NCBI GenBank assembly: GCA_030647435.1
Contig: JAUSJX010000029.1
Coordinates: forward strand, 1-64,000
DNA: 64,000 nt
Reading direction: 5' to 3'
Origin: Candidatus Rokuibacteriota bacterium
GTDB taxonomy: Bacteria > Methylomirabilota > Methylomirabilia > Rokubacteriales > CSP1-6
How positions within the stretch are numbered: position 1 is the first letter of the stretch; each line of letters opens with the position of its first letter. Shown piece by piece: positions 53,874 through 63,261 of the stretch. The notes below the pieces were generated by a model that saw only the letters and a list, made by a program, of their open reading frames with translations, was not told where the DNA came from and searched no databases. The translations under genes and the position numbers were made by a program.

Positions 53874-54899
53874 TTAGACGTCTATCCGGTAGACACGAGC
53901 CGCCGTGTCGTGGAACATCGCGGCGCGCTCGAACGTCGAGTAGCCCTTGGACAGCCGCTTGAAGGCGTTGTACATGACGTTGTAGGAGTACGAGACCTTA
54001 TCAACTGGGAAGTTGCTCTCGAACATGCACCGGGTGGGGCCGAACTGCTCGATGCAGTACGTCATGAAGGGCGCCATCGACGCCGCCAGCTCTTCCGAGC
54101 CGATGGGCGTGTTCCGCGCATGCCAGTCGAAACCGGTGCGCGGCATGCCGATGCCGCCCAGTTTCACGTAGACGTTGGGGCACGCCGCGACGGCGGCGAT
54201 CCCGCTCCGCCAGGTGGTCAGCACCTCGTGGTCCCGGTTGGCGTACGGGCCGATCCGCAGCAGCCCGCCGATATGGTTCAGGATGACGGTCAGGTCGGGG
54301 ACGGCCTTGGCGAACGCCGCCAACTCGGGCAGCTGCGGAAAGTACAGCCACCCCTCGAGGGACAACCCCATCCGCGCCAGCACCCGCGCGCCGGCCCGGA
54401 ACTCGTCACTGGCCAGCTGCCCCTGCCTGTTGTGCGCGGCAGTGTTCTCCACCTCCGGGTGGGGATCCCACGTCACGGAATGGCGGATGCCCCGGAAGCG
54501 GTTGGGGCTGGCCGCCCGCAGCGCCTCCAGCACCGGCGCCACGCGCGCGCCCAGGTTCAGGTTGGCGTGACCGACGATGGCGGCGGCGGCCCGGCCGGGG
54601 CCGTACAGACCGCTCGCGCTGGCCGCGGCCAGCCCCTGGACGAATTCGACTTCGCCGACGGGACGCATCTCCTCAGGGCCGTCGGCGCGGTACATGGCTC
54701 GCGCCTCGATGAACACGGTGGAACGCACGTTGTGACCGCTCTGCATGTCGGCGGCCAGCTCGTGGAGCAAATATCGCTGGTAGGGCAGGCGCGAGGTGCG
54801 AAAGTCCCAGAAATGGTGATGGGGATCGCAGATGGGCATCTCCGGCTCCACGGCCGGTTCCGAAGTCAACGCGAGCCAGTCAGTTCCTCCGAACGGCAT
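53874..54899 (-). CDS. Amidohydrolase-2 family metal-dependent hydrolase
   Basis: A 341-residue TIM barrel: ICDPHHHFWDFRTSRLPYQRY (N-terminal metal His pair), VILNHIGGLL, and CMFESNFPVDK with the late Asp/Asn metal region. Family members are decarboxylases or lactonases (2-pyrone-4,6-dicarboxylate lactonase type). ATG 54899 follows CGGAGGTGCCGAT. Confidence 0.85.
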   Translation of the reverse strand: MPFGGTDWLALTSEPAVEPEMPICDPHHHFWDFRTSRLPYQRYLLHELAADMQSGHNVRSTVFIEARAMYRADGPEEMRPVGEVEFVQGLAAASASGLYGPGRAAAAIVGHANLNLGARVAPVLEALRAASPNRFRGIRHSVTWDPHPEVENTAAHNRQGQLASDEFRAGARVLARMGLSLEGWLYFPQLPELAAFAKAVPDLTVILNHIGGLLRIGPYANRDHEVLTTWRSGIAAVAACPNVYVKLGGIGMPRTGFDWHARNTPIGSEELAASMAPFMTYCIEQFGPTRCMFESNFPVDKVSYSYNVMYNAFKRLSKGYSTFERAAMFHDTAARVYRIDV

Positions 54900-54981
54900 A
54901 TCGGCACCTCCGTAAAAGTTGGCGCTGTTTCTCATCAACCAGACTGCTCACTCGGCCAACCAGACCCCGTCAGACTAAATC

Positions 54982-55011
54982 CCAGACCCCGTCAGGCCAG
55001 ATCGAAGAGGA
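54982..55011. repeat. Right 30-bp direct repeat at the pirin 3' end
   Basis: Matches 49281-49310 at 28 of 30 bases and covers the last codons and stop of the intact pirin gene. A further partial copy, CCAGACCCCGTCAG, lies at 54960-54973. Confidence 0.75.
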
Positions 55012-55690
55012 GCACCTCGGCGTCGGCCGCGCCGGCGATCTCGAGCGCCGCCTCGTCGCTGACCGCGGCGCCGTCACCGGCACCGAGCGTCGAGCCGTTG
55101 AGGCTCACCGCGCCGCGCGCCACATGGACCCAGGCGTAGCGCTCGGGCGCCGGCGCATGGCGCACCGACTCGCCCGGCTGGAGCACGGCTGTCCAGAGGT
55201 CTGCGTCCTGGTGGATCGTGACGGCGCCGTCCCGTCCGTCGCCCGCGGCGATGAGGCGAAGACGGCCGCGCCGCTCTTCCTGCGGAAATCGCTTCTGCTC
55301 GTAGCCGGGAGGGAGCCCGCGCTCGCGCGGCAGGAGCCAGATCTGCAGGAAGTGCACCGGCGCCTCCGGCGACGGGTTGAACTCGCTGTGGGTCACGCCC
55401 GTGCCCGCGCTCATGCGCTGCAGATCCCCCGGCCGGATCACCGCGCCGTTGCCCATGCTGTCCTTGTGCTCGAGGGCGCCGTCGAGCACCCAGGTCAGGA
55501 TCTCCATGTCACGGTGCGCGTGCGTGCCGAAGCCCTCGCCGGGCTTGACGCGATCCTCGTTGATGACGCGCAGCGACCGGAAGCCCATGTGCCTCGGGTC
55601 GTGGTACGAGGCGAACGAAAACGTGTGGCGCGTGTCGAGCCAGCCGTGGTCGGCGTGCCCGCGCTCAGCCGCCGGGCGGATGGCGATCAT
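54992..55690 (-). CDS. Pirin-family protein
   Basis: A 232-residue double-cupin (YhhW/pirin type): RHTFSFASYHDPRHMGF, GFGTHAHRDMEILTWVL and VTHSEFNPS supply the metal-binding His and Glu residues. Some have quercetin 2,3-dioxygenase activity. ATG 55690 overlaps the amidohydrolase stop (ATGA). Confidence 0.92.
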   Translation of the reverse strand: MIAIRPAAERGHADHGWLDTRHTFSFASYHDPRHMGFRSLRVINEDRVKPGEGFGTHAHRDMEILTWVLDGALEHKDSMGNGAVIRPGDLQRMSAGTGVTHSEFNPSPEAPVHFLQIWLLPRERGLPPGYEQKRFPQEERRGRLRLIAAGDGRDGAVTIHQDADLWTAVLQPGESVRHAPAPERYAWVHVARGAVSLNGSTLGAGDGAAVSDEAALEIAGAADAEVLLFDLA

Positions 55691-56880
55691 GGCGCCGTGA
55701 CGACGGCGCCGCGCGCCAGGACGAGACGGACGTCAGCGAGGGCGCCGATGCGCTCGGCGGGCTGCCCGGCCACCGCAAGGAGATCGGCCGCGTACCCCGG
55801 CGCTACACGGCCGGTCTCGCCGCCCAGCCCGAGCGCCTCGGCCGCCACCGAGGTCGCCGAGCGGATCGCCTCGAGCGGCGTCATGCCGTACTTGACCATC
55901 AGCTCGAGCTCGGGCAGCAGGCTGCCGTGGAAGTTGAGCGGCGTGCCCGAGTCGGCGCCGGCCGCGATGCGCACCCCGGCCTTGGCCGCGCGCTGGAAGC
56001 TCGCGATGTGGTGCGGGATCACGGCGTCGGACTTTCGCACCATGAAGTCGGGGATGCCAGCGGCGAGCCCGCCCGCGGAGATGGCGGCGGGCGCCGCCAG
56101 CGTCGGCACGAGGAACACGCCCTTGCGCTTCATGGACGCGATGATCTCGTCGGTCAGGAAGATGCCGTGCTCGATCGTCGTGATGCCGGCCTCGATGGCG
56201 TCGGCGATCCCGGAGGCGCCCTGGGCGTGCGCGGCGGCAAGCCGTCCTGCCTTCCCGGCCTCCTCGACGGCCGCGCGCATCTCCTCGAGCGTCAGCTGCG
56301 GCGAGCCCGGCTCGACCCCCGGCGTCATCACGCCGCCCGTCGCGATGAGCTTGATCACATCGGCGCCCGCCTTGAGCTGCTCGCGCACCGCCTTCCGCGC
56401 GTCGTCGGGGCCGTCGGCCTCGCGCCCGAGCCAGTTGCCGTGGCCGCCGGTCATGCAGACCGGGCGCCCAGCGGCGAGGATGCGGGGCCCAAGGAAGAGC
56501 CCCTCGGCGACGGCGCGGCGGACGGAGAGCTCGACGTACTCGCGCCCGCCGAGATCCCGCACCGTCGTCACGCCCGCGTCCACCGTTTGCCTCGCGCGCA
56601 GGAGCGCCTTGAGCGCCGTCAGCGCGACGGGCTCGTCCTTGAGCACGCGCACGGGATCTGCCTCGGCGCCGAGGCAGAGGTGCACGTGGCAGTTGATGAG
56701 CCCCGGCAGGAGCGTGCACCCCGAGAGGTCGATGTGCCTGCCTCGGGGCGCGCGCGCCTCGTCCACCACCGAGGCAATGCGCCCGCCCTCGACGACCACG
56801 GCGCGGCCGCGCGCTGGCTCCGCGGCCGTGCCGTCGATCAGGGACGCTCCCATCAGGACCAGCGTCTCCATCGCGGCCAT
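55687..56880 (-). CDS. Amidohydrolase (imidazolonepropionase/prolidase-like)
   Basis: A 397-residue amidohydrolase-1 enzyme: LLPGLINCHVHL, ATGGVMTPG (Lys in VIKLIATGG), AAHAQGASGI, TTIEHGIFL and AGADSGTP give the metal and catalytic residues. Such enzymes commonly cleave dipeptides or cyclic amides; the linked peptide-type permeases fit that. ATG 56880 overlaps the dppC-like stop. Confidence 0.9.
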   Translation of the reverse strand: MAAMETLVLMGASLIDGTAAEPARGRAVVVEGGRIASVVDEARAPRGRHIDLSGCTLLPGLINCHVHLCLGAEADPVRVLKDEPVALTALKALLRARQTVDAGVTTVRDLGGREYVELSVRRAVAEGLFLGPRILAAGRPVCMTGGHGNWLGREADGPDDARKAVREQLKAGADVIKLIATGGVMTPGVEPGSPQLTLEEMRAAVEEAGKAGRLAAAHAQGASGIADAIEAGITTIEHGIFLTDEIIASMKRKGVFLVPTLAAPAAISAGGLAAGIPDFMVRKSDAVIPHHIASFQRAAKAGVRIAAGADSGTPLNFHGSLLPELELMVKYGMTPLEAIRSATSVAAEALGLGGETGRVAPGYAADLLAVAGQPAERIGALADVRLVLARGAVVTAP

Positions 56881-57791
56881 CAGACGTTCAGCCGGGGGTC
56901 CAGCGTGTCGCGGAGGCCGTCGCCGAGCAGGTTGATGCCGAGCACCGTCACGAGGATGGCCAAGCCCGGGAAGGTCGCGAGCCACCACGCCGTCGAGAGG
57001 TAGACACGTCCGTCGGCGAGCATGCCGCCCCAGGTCGGCGTGGGCGGCTGGACTCCCAGCCCCAGGAAGGACAGCGCGGACTCGATGACGATCACGCGCG
57101 CCATGTCGAGCGTGGCGACCACGAGCCACGGCGTGAAGGCGTTCGGCAGCACGTGGCGGACCAGCACGCGCCCGTCCCGGCTGCCGAGCGCGATGGCCGC
57201 CTGCACGAACTCGCGCTCGCGGATCGAGAGCACCTCGCCGCGGACGACGCGCGCATACACCACCCACGAGGACACGCCGATGACGATGATGATGTTGCGC
57301 AGGCTCGGCCCGAGCACGCCGATGACGGCGATGGCGAGCAGGATGAACGGAAAGGCCAGCTGGATGTCGGCCAGGCGCATGAAGAAGTCGTCCACCTTGC
57401 CGCCGAAGTAGCCGGAGACGAGGCCGACGGCCATGCCGAGCACGCCGGAGATCAGGACGGCCGAGAACCCCACGGCGAGCGCGATGCGCGAGCCGAAGAT
57501 CACGCGGGCCAGGATGTCCCGCCCCAGGTGATCGGTGCCGAGCACGTGGACGCGGCCGGCGGCACTCTGCCACCCGGGCTCCCGGAGGCGCTCGTTGATG
57601 TCCTGCTCGAGCGGGTCGAAGGGCGTGAGCCACGGGGCGAAGACGGACGCCAGCAGCACCGTGATCACGACGCCCAGGCCGAAGACCGCGGTGCGGCGCC
57701 GGGCGAGCCGCTTGAGCGTCATCACCCACCGCCGCTCCTCGACCGCGACCGGAGCGGACAGCGCGACGGCGGTGCTGTTGGGCGGCGTCAT
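56880..57791 (-). CDS. Dipeptide/oligopeptide ABC permease, DppC type
   Basis: A 303-residue inner-membrane permease with six helices. LGTDHLGRDILARVIFGSRIAL is the DppC signature and the EAA loop is EFVQAAIALGSRDGRVLVRHVLPN-like. Works with the DppB-type partner just upstream. No binding protein or ATPase gene is in the window. Confidence 0.92.
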   Translation of the reverse strand: MTPPNSTAVALSAPVAVEERRWVMTLKRLARRRTAVFGLGVVITVLLASVFAPWLTPFDPLEQDINERLREPGWQSAAGRVHVLGTDHLGRDILARVIFGSRIALAVGFSAVLISGVLGMAVGLVSGYFGGKVDDFFMRLADIQLAFPFILLAIAVIGVLGPSLRNIIIVIGVSSWVVYARVVRGEVLSIREREFVQAAIALGSRDGRVLVRHVLPNAFTPWLVVATLDMARVIVIESALSFLGLGVQPPTPTWGGMLADGRVYLSTAWWLATFPGLAILVTVLGINLLGDGLRDTLDPRLNV

Positions 57792-58708
57792 CAGCGGTAC
57801 CTGATCCGCGGATCGAGCCAGGTGTAGGCGATGTCCACGAGGAAGTTCAGGAACACGAAGGTGGTGGCGAGGATGAAGACGGCCGCCTGCACCACGGGGT
57901 AGTCGCGGTTGAAAATGGCCTGCACCGAGAGGCGCCCGACCCCGGGCCAGGCGAAGATGATCTCGGTGATGACGGAACCGCCGAGCAGCGTGCCGAGCTC
58001 GATCCCGACGATGGTGACGATGGGGATCGCCGCGTTCTTGAGCGCGTGCTTCCAGACCACCGGCTGCTCGCTGACTCCCTTGGCCCGCGCGGTGCGGATG
58101 TAGTCCTGCCCCAGCACCTCGAGCATGCCGGAGCGCGTCAGCCGCGTGATGCGCGCCGTGGTGAAGAGCCCGAGCGTCACCGCCGGCAGGATGAGGTGCT
58201 CGAAGCCGCCGCGACCCGAGGAGGGCAGCCAGCTGAGCCGCACCGAGAAGACCAGGATCAGCATGATGCCGAGCCAGAAGGTCGGCATGGCCTGGCCCAT
58301 GAGGGCGACCACGGTCGAGATGTAGTCGATGGGCGTGTTCCGCTTGACCGCCGAGATGATGCCGGCCGGAATGGCCAGGCACAGCGCGAGGAGGAGCCCG
58401 GCGCCGGCCAGCTCGTACGTCGCGGGCAGCCGTTCCAGGACGAGGTGCATGGCGGGCTCGCCGTGGCGGAGCGACTCGCCGAAGTCGCCGCGCAGCGCGC
58501 CCTTGAGAAAGCGGAGGTACTGGACGGCCACGGGATCGTCGAAGCCCATGGCCTTGCGGAAGCTCGTCACGTCCTCGGCCGTCGCGTCGGGCGGCAGGAG
58601 CAGCGCGGCCGGATCACCGGTGAGGTGCAGGATCAGGAACACGACGACTGAGACGCCGAAGAGCACGAGCACCGCCTGCCACAGCCGGCGGAGCAGGTAG
58701 GACCTCAT
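57791..58708 (-). CDS. Dipeptide/oligopeptide ABC permease, DppB type
   Basis: A 305-residue permease: VFGVSVVVF-like first helix, LTGDPAALLLPPDAT, GDFGESLRHGEP, and DYIRTARAKGVSEQPVVWKH as the EAA loop. ATG 58708 overlaps the stop of the methyltransferase gene (ATGA), so a transport operon is coupled to an RNA-modification gene. Confidence 0.92.
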   Translation of the reverse strand: MRSYLLRRLWQAVLVLFGVSVVVFLILHLTGDPAALLLPPDATAEDVTSFRKAMGFDDPVAVQYLRFLKGALRGDFGESLRHGEPAMHLVLERLPATYELAGAGLLLALCLAIPAGIISAVKRNTPIDYISTVVALMGQAMPTFWLGIMLILVFSVRLSWLPSSGRGGFEHLILPAVTLGLFTTARITRLTRSGMLEVLGQDYIRTARAKGVSEQPVVWKHALKNAAIPIVTIVGIELGTLLGGSVITEIIFAWPGVGRLSVQAIFNRDYPVVQAAVFILATTFVFLNFLVDIAYTWLDPRIRYR

Positions 58709-60081
58709 GCGGGAACGCGCTCCAATCGCGCCACGGCCTCGATGTGCGGCGTGTGCGGGAACATGTCCACCGGCTGCACCCACTCGAGGCGATAGCCGCC
58801 GCGCACGAGCTCGCCCAGGTCCCGCGCCAGCGTCGCCGGGTTGCACGAGACGTAGACGATCCGCGCGGGGCCCATCTGCAGGAGCGCGCGCAGCGCCTTC
58901 GGGTGGAAGCCCGCCCGCGGCGGGTCCGCCACGACCACCTCCGCGCTCACGCCCTGGGAGCAGAGCTGAGGCAGGACGAAGCGGACTTCCCCGGCGAGGA
59001 AGGTGCAGTTCGTGATGCCGTTGGCGGCGGCGTTTCGGGCCGCATCGTCCACCGCGGCCTGCGTCATCTCGACGCCGTACACCCAGCGGCAGCGCGTGGC
59101 CAGCTGCAGGCTGATGGCGCCCGTGCCGGAGTACAGATCCAGCACGGTCTCGCCGCCCGTAAGACCCGCCGAGTCCAGCACGAGGGCGAAGAGCCGCTCG
59201 GCCTGCGCAGTGTTGGTCTGGAAGAACGAGTTGGCCGAGACCTGGAACTCGAGCCCGCCCACCAACTCGCGGATGTGGTCGCGGCCGCCGAGGAGGTGCT
59301 CCTCCACGCCCACCGCCACGCTCGCCTTCTTGGGGTTGACGTTCACCACCACGCTCGTGGTCCGTGGCTCGCGCGCCGAGAGCCGCTCGGCCAGGGGCGC
59401 CAGCTCCGACACCGCCGGCGACGAGGTGACGATGTTGACCATGCTCTCGCCCGTCCGGTACCCCTCGCGCAGCATGAGGAAGCGCAGGAGCCCCTCGCCG
59501 GAGTCCTGCTCCCACGCGGTGAGCCCGCTCGCGGCGAAGAACCGCCGCGCCTCGTCGAGCAGCGCGTTCATGCTGTCTGACTGGAGGAGACACCGCTCGA
59601 TGTCGAGGACCGCGTCGTAGCGCGCCGCCTCGTGGAGGCCCACCGTCAGGCCCGCGCCATCCCCGGCGCGCGCGACGGTGAACTCCATCTTGTTCCGGTA
59701 GCCGTAGGTCTCCACGGCAGCGAGGATGGGGCGGACGTCGACGGGACCGAGGCCGCCCAGCCGCTCGAGCGCGTCGGCGACCTGCTTGGACTTGAACGAC
59801 AGCTGCGCCTGGTAGTCCACGTGCTGCAGCTTGCAGCCGCCGCAGCGTCCGAAGTACGGGCACGGGGCCTCGACCCGGTGCGGCGACGGAGTCTCGATGG
59901 CCTCGATCGTGCCGCGGCCGAAGCGGGAACGAGCCTGGTCGAGGCGGACGCTGAGGCGGTCACCAGGCACGCCGCCCCGTACGAAGACCACGTAGCCGTC
60001 CGCCCGGCCGACGCCTTCGCCCCCGAATGCGAGGTCGTCGATGGTGACGGACAAGCGTTGACCGCGCTGGGGCCGGCTCAT
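58705..60081 (-). CDS. 23S rRNA (uracil-5-)-methyltransferase, RlmD/RlmCD type
   Basis: A 458-residue RumA-type enzyme: TRAM domain (LSVTIDDLAFGGEGVGR), Fe-S cluster cysteines CPYFGRCGGCKLQHV plus Cys in DIERC, SAM motif VLDLYSGTGAISL, VVADPPRAGFHPKAL and catalytic Cys in YVSCNPATLARD. ATG 60081 is next to the predicted transcription start, so the mRNA may be almost leaderless. Confidence 0.92.
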   Translation of the reverse strand: MSRPQRGQRLSVTIDDLAFGGEGVGRADGYVVFVRGGVPGDRLSVRLDQARSRFGRGTIEAIETPSPHRVEAPCPYFGRCGGCKLQHVDYQAQLSFKSKQVADALERLGGLGPVDVRPILAAVETYGYRNKMEFTVARAGDGAGLTVGLHEAARYDAVLDIERCLLQSDSMNALLDEARRFFAASGLTAWEQDSGEGLLRFLMLREGYRTGESMVNIVTSSPAVSELAPLAERLSAREPRTTSVVVNVNPKKASVAVGVEEHLLGGRDHIRELVGGLEFQVSANSFFQTNTAQAERLFALVLDSAGLTGGETVLDLYSGTGAISLQLATRCRWVYGVEMTQAAVDDAARNAAANGITNCTFLAGEVRFVLPQLCSQGVSAEVVVADPPRAGFHPKALRALLQMGPARIVYVSCNPATLARDLGELVRGGYRLEWVQPVDMFPHTPHIEAVARLERVPA

Positions 60082-60090
60082 GGCAGCGTC

Positions 60091-60119
60091 ATGATAAGGG
60101 CCGCTCCCGGGGGAGTCAA
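60091..60119 (-). promoter_or_regulatory. Promoter of the methyltransferase-dpp unit
   Basis: Minus strand TTGACT (60119-60114), 17-base spacer, TATCAT (60096-60091). Start near 60084, three bases from the ATG. Confidence 0.7.
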
Positions 60120-60120
60120 T

Positions 60121-60150
60121 TTGACCCCCTCGAAACCGCGTCCGTATCCG
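60121..60150 (+). promoter_or_regulatory. Promoter of the DUF721-TPR-LolB-like unit
   Basis: TTGACC (60121-60126), 18-base spacer, TATCCG (60145-60150). Its -35 is one base from that of the divergent promoter. Confidence 0.6.
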
Positions 60151-60176
60151 TATGGCAGCGGGGGGACGGGTCAAGT

Positions 60177-60701
60177 ATGATGGAACGCACGATGGGCACG
60201 CGCGGCGGCCGTAATCCGGTAAGGGTCGGCAACCTGCTGACCGCGGCGGTCCCGGCCTTGGCCGAGCGGATGCTCGAGGAAGCGATACGCCGGGAGTGGG
60301 CGCAGACGGCGGGCCCCGAGGCAGCCCGACGCTCCCGCCCCGGGGCGCTCCGGCAGGGCACGCTCGAGGTCAGCGTCGACAACTCCCCGTGGCTCCAGGA
60401 GCTAACGCTGCGCTCTGCCGCCATCGTGGCCGCGCTGCGGAAGCGCCACGGCTCGGCCGTCATCGGGGTGCGGTTCGCGCTGGGCAGCGGCCGTGGCGAC
60501 GCCGACGTCGCCGCGCGGCCCTCGCGCGCGGGCACCGAGGCGCCCGAGCGGCGCCTGACCGTCGAGGAAGCGCGGATCGTGGATGCGGCAGCCGGCCAGC
60601 TCCCCGATCCCGTGCTCGCATCGTCGCTCAAGAGGCTTCTGACCAAAGACTTGCTGGCGCGCGGCGAGCGACGTGCTCCCGCCGCTTCGGAGCAGCCATG
60701 A
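60177..60701 (+). CDS. DUF721 (DciA-like) protein
   Basis: Up to 174 residues; several Met near the start (60177, 60180, 60192). WAQTAGPEAARRSRPGALRQGTLEVSV with NSPWLQELTL is the DUF721 core, split here by a linker. DciA proteins help load DnaB; the C-terminal half is low-complexity. Overlaps the TPR gene (ATGA). Confidence 0.8.
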   Translation: MMERTMGTRGGRNPVRVGNLLTAAVPALAERMLEEAIRREWAQTAGPEAARRSRPGALRQGTLEVSVDNSPWLQELTLRSAAIVAALRKRHGSAVIGVRFALGSGRGDADVAARPSRAGTEAPERRLTVEEARIVDAAAGQLPDPVLASSLKRLLTKDLLARGERRAPAASEQP

Positions 60702-62464
60702 CCCGATTCTGGATCGTCCTCTCGGCCGCGGTCGCGATCGCAGGCTGCGCGTCGATGGAGCCCCTGACCGCCGCCGATGACGCCGGCGCGACGGCCGACG
60801 CGCCGCCCCCGAAGATCCGCGACCCGCGCGCCGCCGCGTACTACTTCTACTCGGTCGCCCAAATGCACGCCCGCGCAGGCCGCGTCCAGGACGCCATCGT
60901 CTCGCTCCGCCAGGCCATCGACCGCGATCCCGACACGGCGGCGCTGTGGGTGCAACTCTCCCAGTGGCTGGCGCGCGCCAACGAGCCGGCCAAGGCCGTC
61001 GAGGCAGCGCACAAAGCCATCGCGCTCGAGCCCGGCAACGCGACGCCCCATCTCACGCTTGCCGACATCTTCCGGCGTCAGCGCCGCTTCGCCGACGCCG
61101 AGGGCGAGCTCGAGAAGGCCATCCAGCTGGCGCCCGGCTCGCCCGACGCCTATATCGCCCTCGCCCAGCAGGACCTCGAGCTGAAACAGTTCGACAAGGC
61201 GCGGGCGGTGCTGCTGCGTCTGGTCGCGATCCAGCCCGGCTCGGCCCAGGCCCAGAACCTGCTCGGACGGGTGGCCATCGAAGGCGAGCAGTGGGACGAG
61301 GCGATCACGCGCCTCAAGGGCGCGGTCGAGCTCGACCCCGACATGGACGCGGCGTGGATGGCGCTCGGCTTCGTGTACGAGACGCGCCAGCAGCCGGAAG
61401 AAGCGCTCAAGGTCTACCGGCAGGCGCTGCAGGCCAACCCGGAGAACATCACCTTCGTCGAGCGGCTGGGTGACGTGCTGGTCCGGCTCGGCCGCTTCAA
61501 GGAGGCGCAGCAAGAGGTCGAGGCGCTGGCGGAGGGCGCGCCGCGCGACCCGCGCATCTGGATCAAGCTCGGCGCGATCTACTACGAGCAGAAGCAGTGG
61601 GATCGCGCCGTGGCGGCCTTCCGCAACGCCGTCGCGATCGAGCCCACCAACCTGCGGGCGCGCTATTTCCTCGCCACCGCGCTGATGGATTCCGGCAAGG
61701 ACGCGGAGGCGGTCGCCGAGCTCGAGAAGATCCTGGCCGCCGACCCGCGCTCGGTCGACGCCCGCGTCCAGCTCGCGTTCCTCCACGGCCGCGCCAAGCG
61801 CCACGACGAGGCCATCCGGCTCCTGCAGGAAGCCGTCAACATCGAGCCCAAGCGGGCCGAGCTCTTCCTCTACCTGGGCACCGCGTACTTCCGGGCCCAG
61901 CAGTACGACCGCTCGCTCGCCGCGCTCCAGGAAGGGCTCGGCTTCGACGCCAACAACAAGGACCTGGTCTTCCAGACGGGGGTCGTCTACGAAAAGCAGG
62001 GGCGCTTCGACGACGCCGTGGGGGCCTTCCGCCGCGTGCTCGTGCTCGACCCCAAGCACGCCGAGTCCTACAACTACATCGGCTACATGTACGCCGAGCG
62101 GGGCCAGAACCTGACCGAGGCCGTGCAGCTCATCAAGCGCGCGCTCGACCTCGACCCCGAGAACGGCTACTTCATCGACAGCCTGGGCTGGGCCTACTAC
62201 CAGCAGGGACGCTACGCCGACGCGCTCAAGGAGCTGCAGCGCGCCGTGTCCTTCGCCAAGGAAGACCCGGTCGTCCTCGACCACCTGGCCGACGCGTACA
62301 TCAAGACGGGCCGCACCGACGACGCGATCACGGTCTGGGAGCGCGCGCTCAAGGCGGACGTCGACAGCAGCGTCACCGGGACGATCAAGAAGAAGCTCGA
62401 CGATGCGCGCGACAAGGCCCGCCGGTCCAAGGGCGGTGACCGTCCCAAGGCCGAGCAGAAGTAA
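60698..62464 (+). CDS. TPR-repeat lipoprotein
   Basis: A 588-residue secreted lipoprotein: signal with lipobox AIAGC (Cys16), then about a dozen TPR units of 34 residues (for example AYIALAQQDLELKQFDKARA, YYQQGRYADALKELQRA). It should sit on a membrane as a protein-interaction scaffold. Ends with a Lys-rich tail. Overlaps the next gene. Confidence 0.9.
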   Translation: MTRFWIVLSAAVAIAGCASMEPLTAADDAGATADAPPPKIRDPRAAAYYFYSVAQMHARAGRVQDAIVSLRQAIDRDPDTAALWVQLSQWLARANEPAKAVEAAHKAIALEPGNATPHLTLADIFRRQRRFADAEGELEKAIQLAPGSPDAYIALAQQDLELKQFDKARAVLLRLVAIQPGSAQAQNLLGRVAIEGEQWDEAITRLKGAVELDPDMDAAWMALGFVYETRQQPEEALKVYRQALQANPENITFVERLGDVLVRLGRFKEAQQEVEALAEGAPRDPRIWIKLGAIYYEQKQWDRAVAAFRNAVAIEPTNLRARYFLATALMDSGKDAEAVAELEKILAADPRSVDARVQLAFLHGRAKRHDEAIRLLQEAVNIEPKRAELFLYLGTAYFRAQQYDRSLAALQEGLGFDANNKDLVFQTGVVYEKQGRFDDAVGAFRRVLVLDPKHAESYNYIGYMYAERGQNLTEAVQLIKRALDLDPENGYFIDSLGWAYYQQGRYADALKELQRAVSFAKEDPVVLDHLADAYIKTGRTDDAITVWERALKADVDSSVTGTIKKKLDDARDKARRSKGGDRPKAEQK

Positions 62465-63194
62465 GCTCGCCGGCCTGCTGCTGGGCGCGCTCGCCCTGTC
62501 GGGCGGCTGCGCTTCGCTTCCGCCGCGCCAGCCGCTCCCGCCCGACGTCCTGGCCGCGCGCGCCACGCTCGAGGCGCGCTGGCGCGACTTCCACGACCTG
62601 CGCTCCCTGGCCGAGATCAGGATTCGCCGGGGCACACGCATCGAGCGCCTCTCGGGCGTGCTCCTCCTCCGCGCGCCTGCCTCGCTCCGCTTCGAAGCCC
62701 TGACGCCCTTCGGACCGCCCCTGCTCGTCGTCGCCTCCGATGCCGACGCCGTCACGCTCTGGGAGGTGCTCAGCGAGCGCGCCTTCATCGGGCGCTCCTC
62801 CCCGGATGCCACCCGCCGCTGGCTTGGGCTGGCGCTGGGCGCCGAGGAGCTTGTCAGCCTCCTGGCCGGCTATGCCCTGCCCGCCCGCGACCCGCTCTCG
62901 GGCCAGATGCTACCGCCGGATGACATCGGTCCATCGCTGGCTTTGGAAACCGCCGACGGCCGCCAACGAATCTGGCTCGACCCGGCCTCCGGCGACGCCC
63001 GCCAGATCGAGTGGACGGGCGGCTCCCAACCGGCCCGCGCCGTCTTCGTCCCTGACGGTGTGCGACTCGCGACGCTCGACGGGAAGCTCGACGTGACGGT
63101 ACGCTACCGAGACCCTCGGCGGGACTCCGGTTTCGACCCCGAGCTGCTCAAGCTGACTGTCCCGCAAGGTGTGAGAATCCAAGACTTCCGTTGA
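62436..63194 (+). CDS. LolB/DUF4292-like lipoprotein
   Basis: A 252-residue lipoprotein with lipobox SGGC and a beta-rich body (LRSLAEIRIRRGTRIERLSGV, LRFEALTPFGPPLLVVASD), similar to LolB-type or DUF4292 proteins that handle lipoproteins at the outer membrane. GTG 62436 overlaps the TPR gene by 29 bases. Confidence 0.75.
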   Translation: MTVPRPSRSKLAGLLLGALALSGGCASLPPRQPLPPDVLAARATLEARWRDFHDLRSLAEIRIRRGTRIERLSGVLLLRAPASLRFEALTPFGPPLLVVASDADAVTLWEVLSERAFIGRSSPDATRRWLGLALGAEELVSLLAGYALPARDPLSGQMLPPDDIGPSLALETADGRQRIWLDPASGDARQIEWTGGSQPARAVFVPDGVRLATLDGKLDVTVRYRDPRRDSGFDPELLKLTVPQGVRIQDFR

Positions 63195-63220
63195 CCGTCC
63201 GCAAGGGGGCGTGGTAGGCT
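63191..63220 (+). promoter_or_regulatory. Promoter of ispE
   Basis: TTGACC (63191-63196) overlapping the preceding stop, 18-base spacer, TAGGCT (63215-63220). Start near 63227 supports a CDS start at 63259-63262. Confidence 0.55.
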
Positions 63221-63261
63221 TTACCGCTTTGTTGAAGCGGCCGGGAAGCGCTCGACACTTG

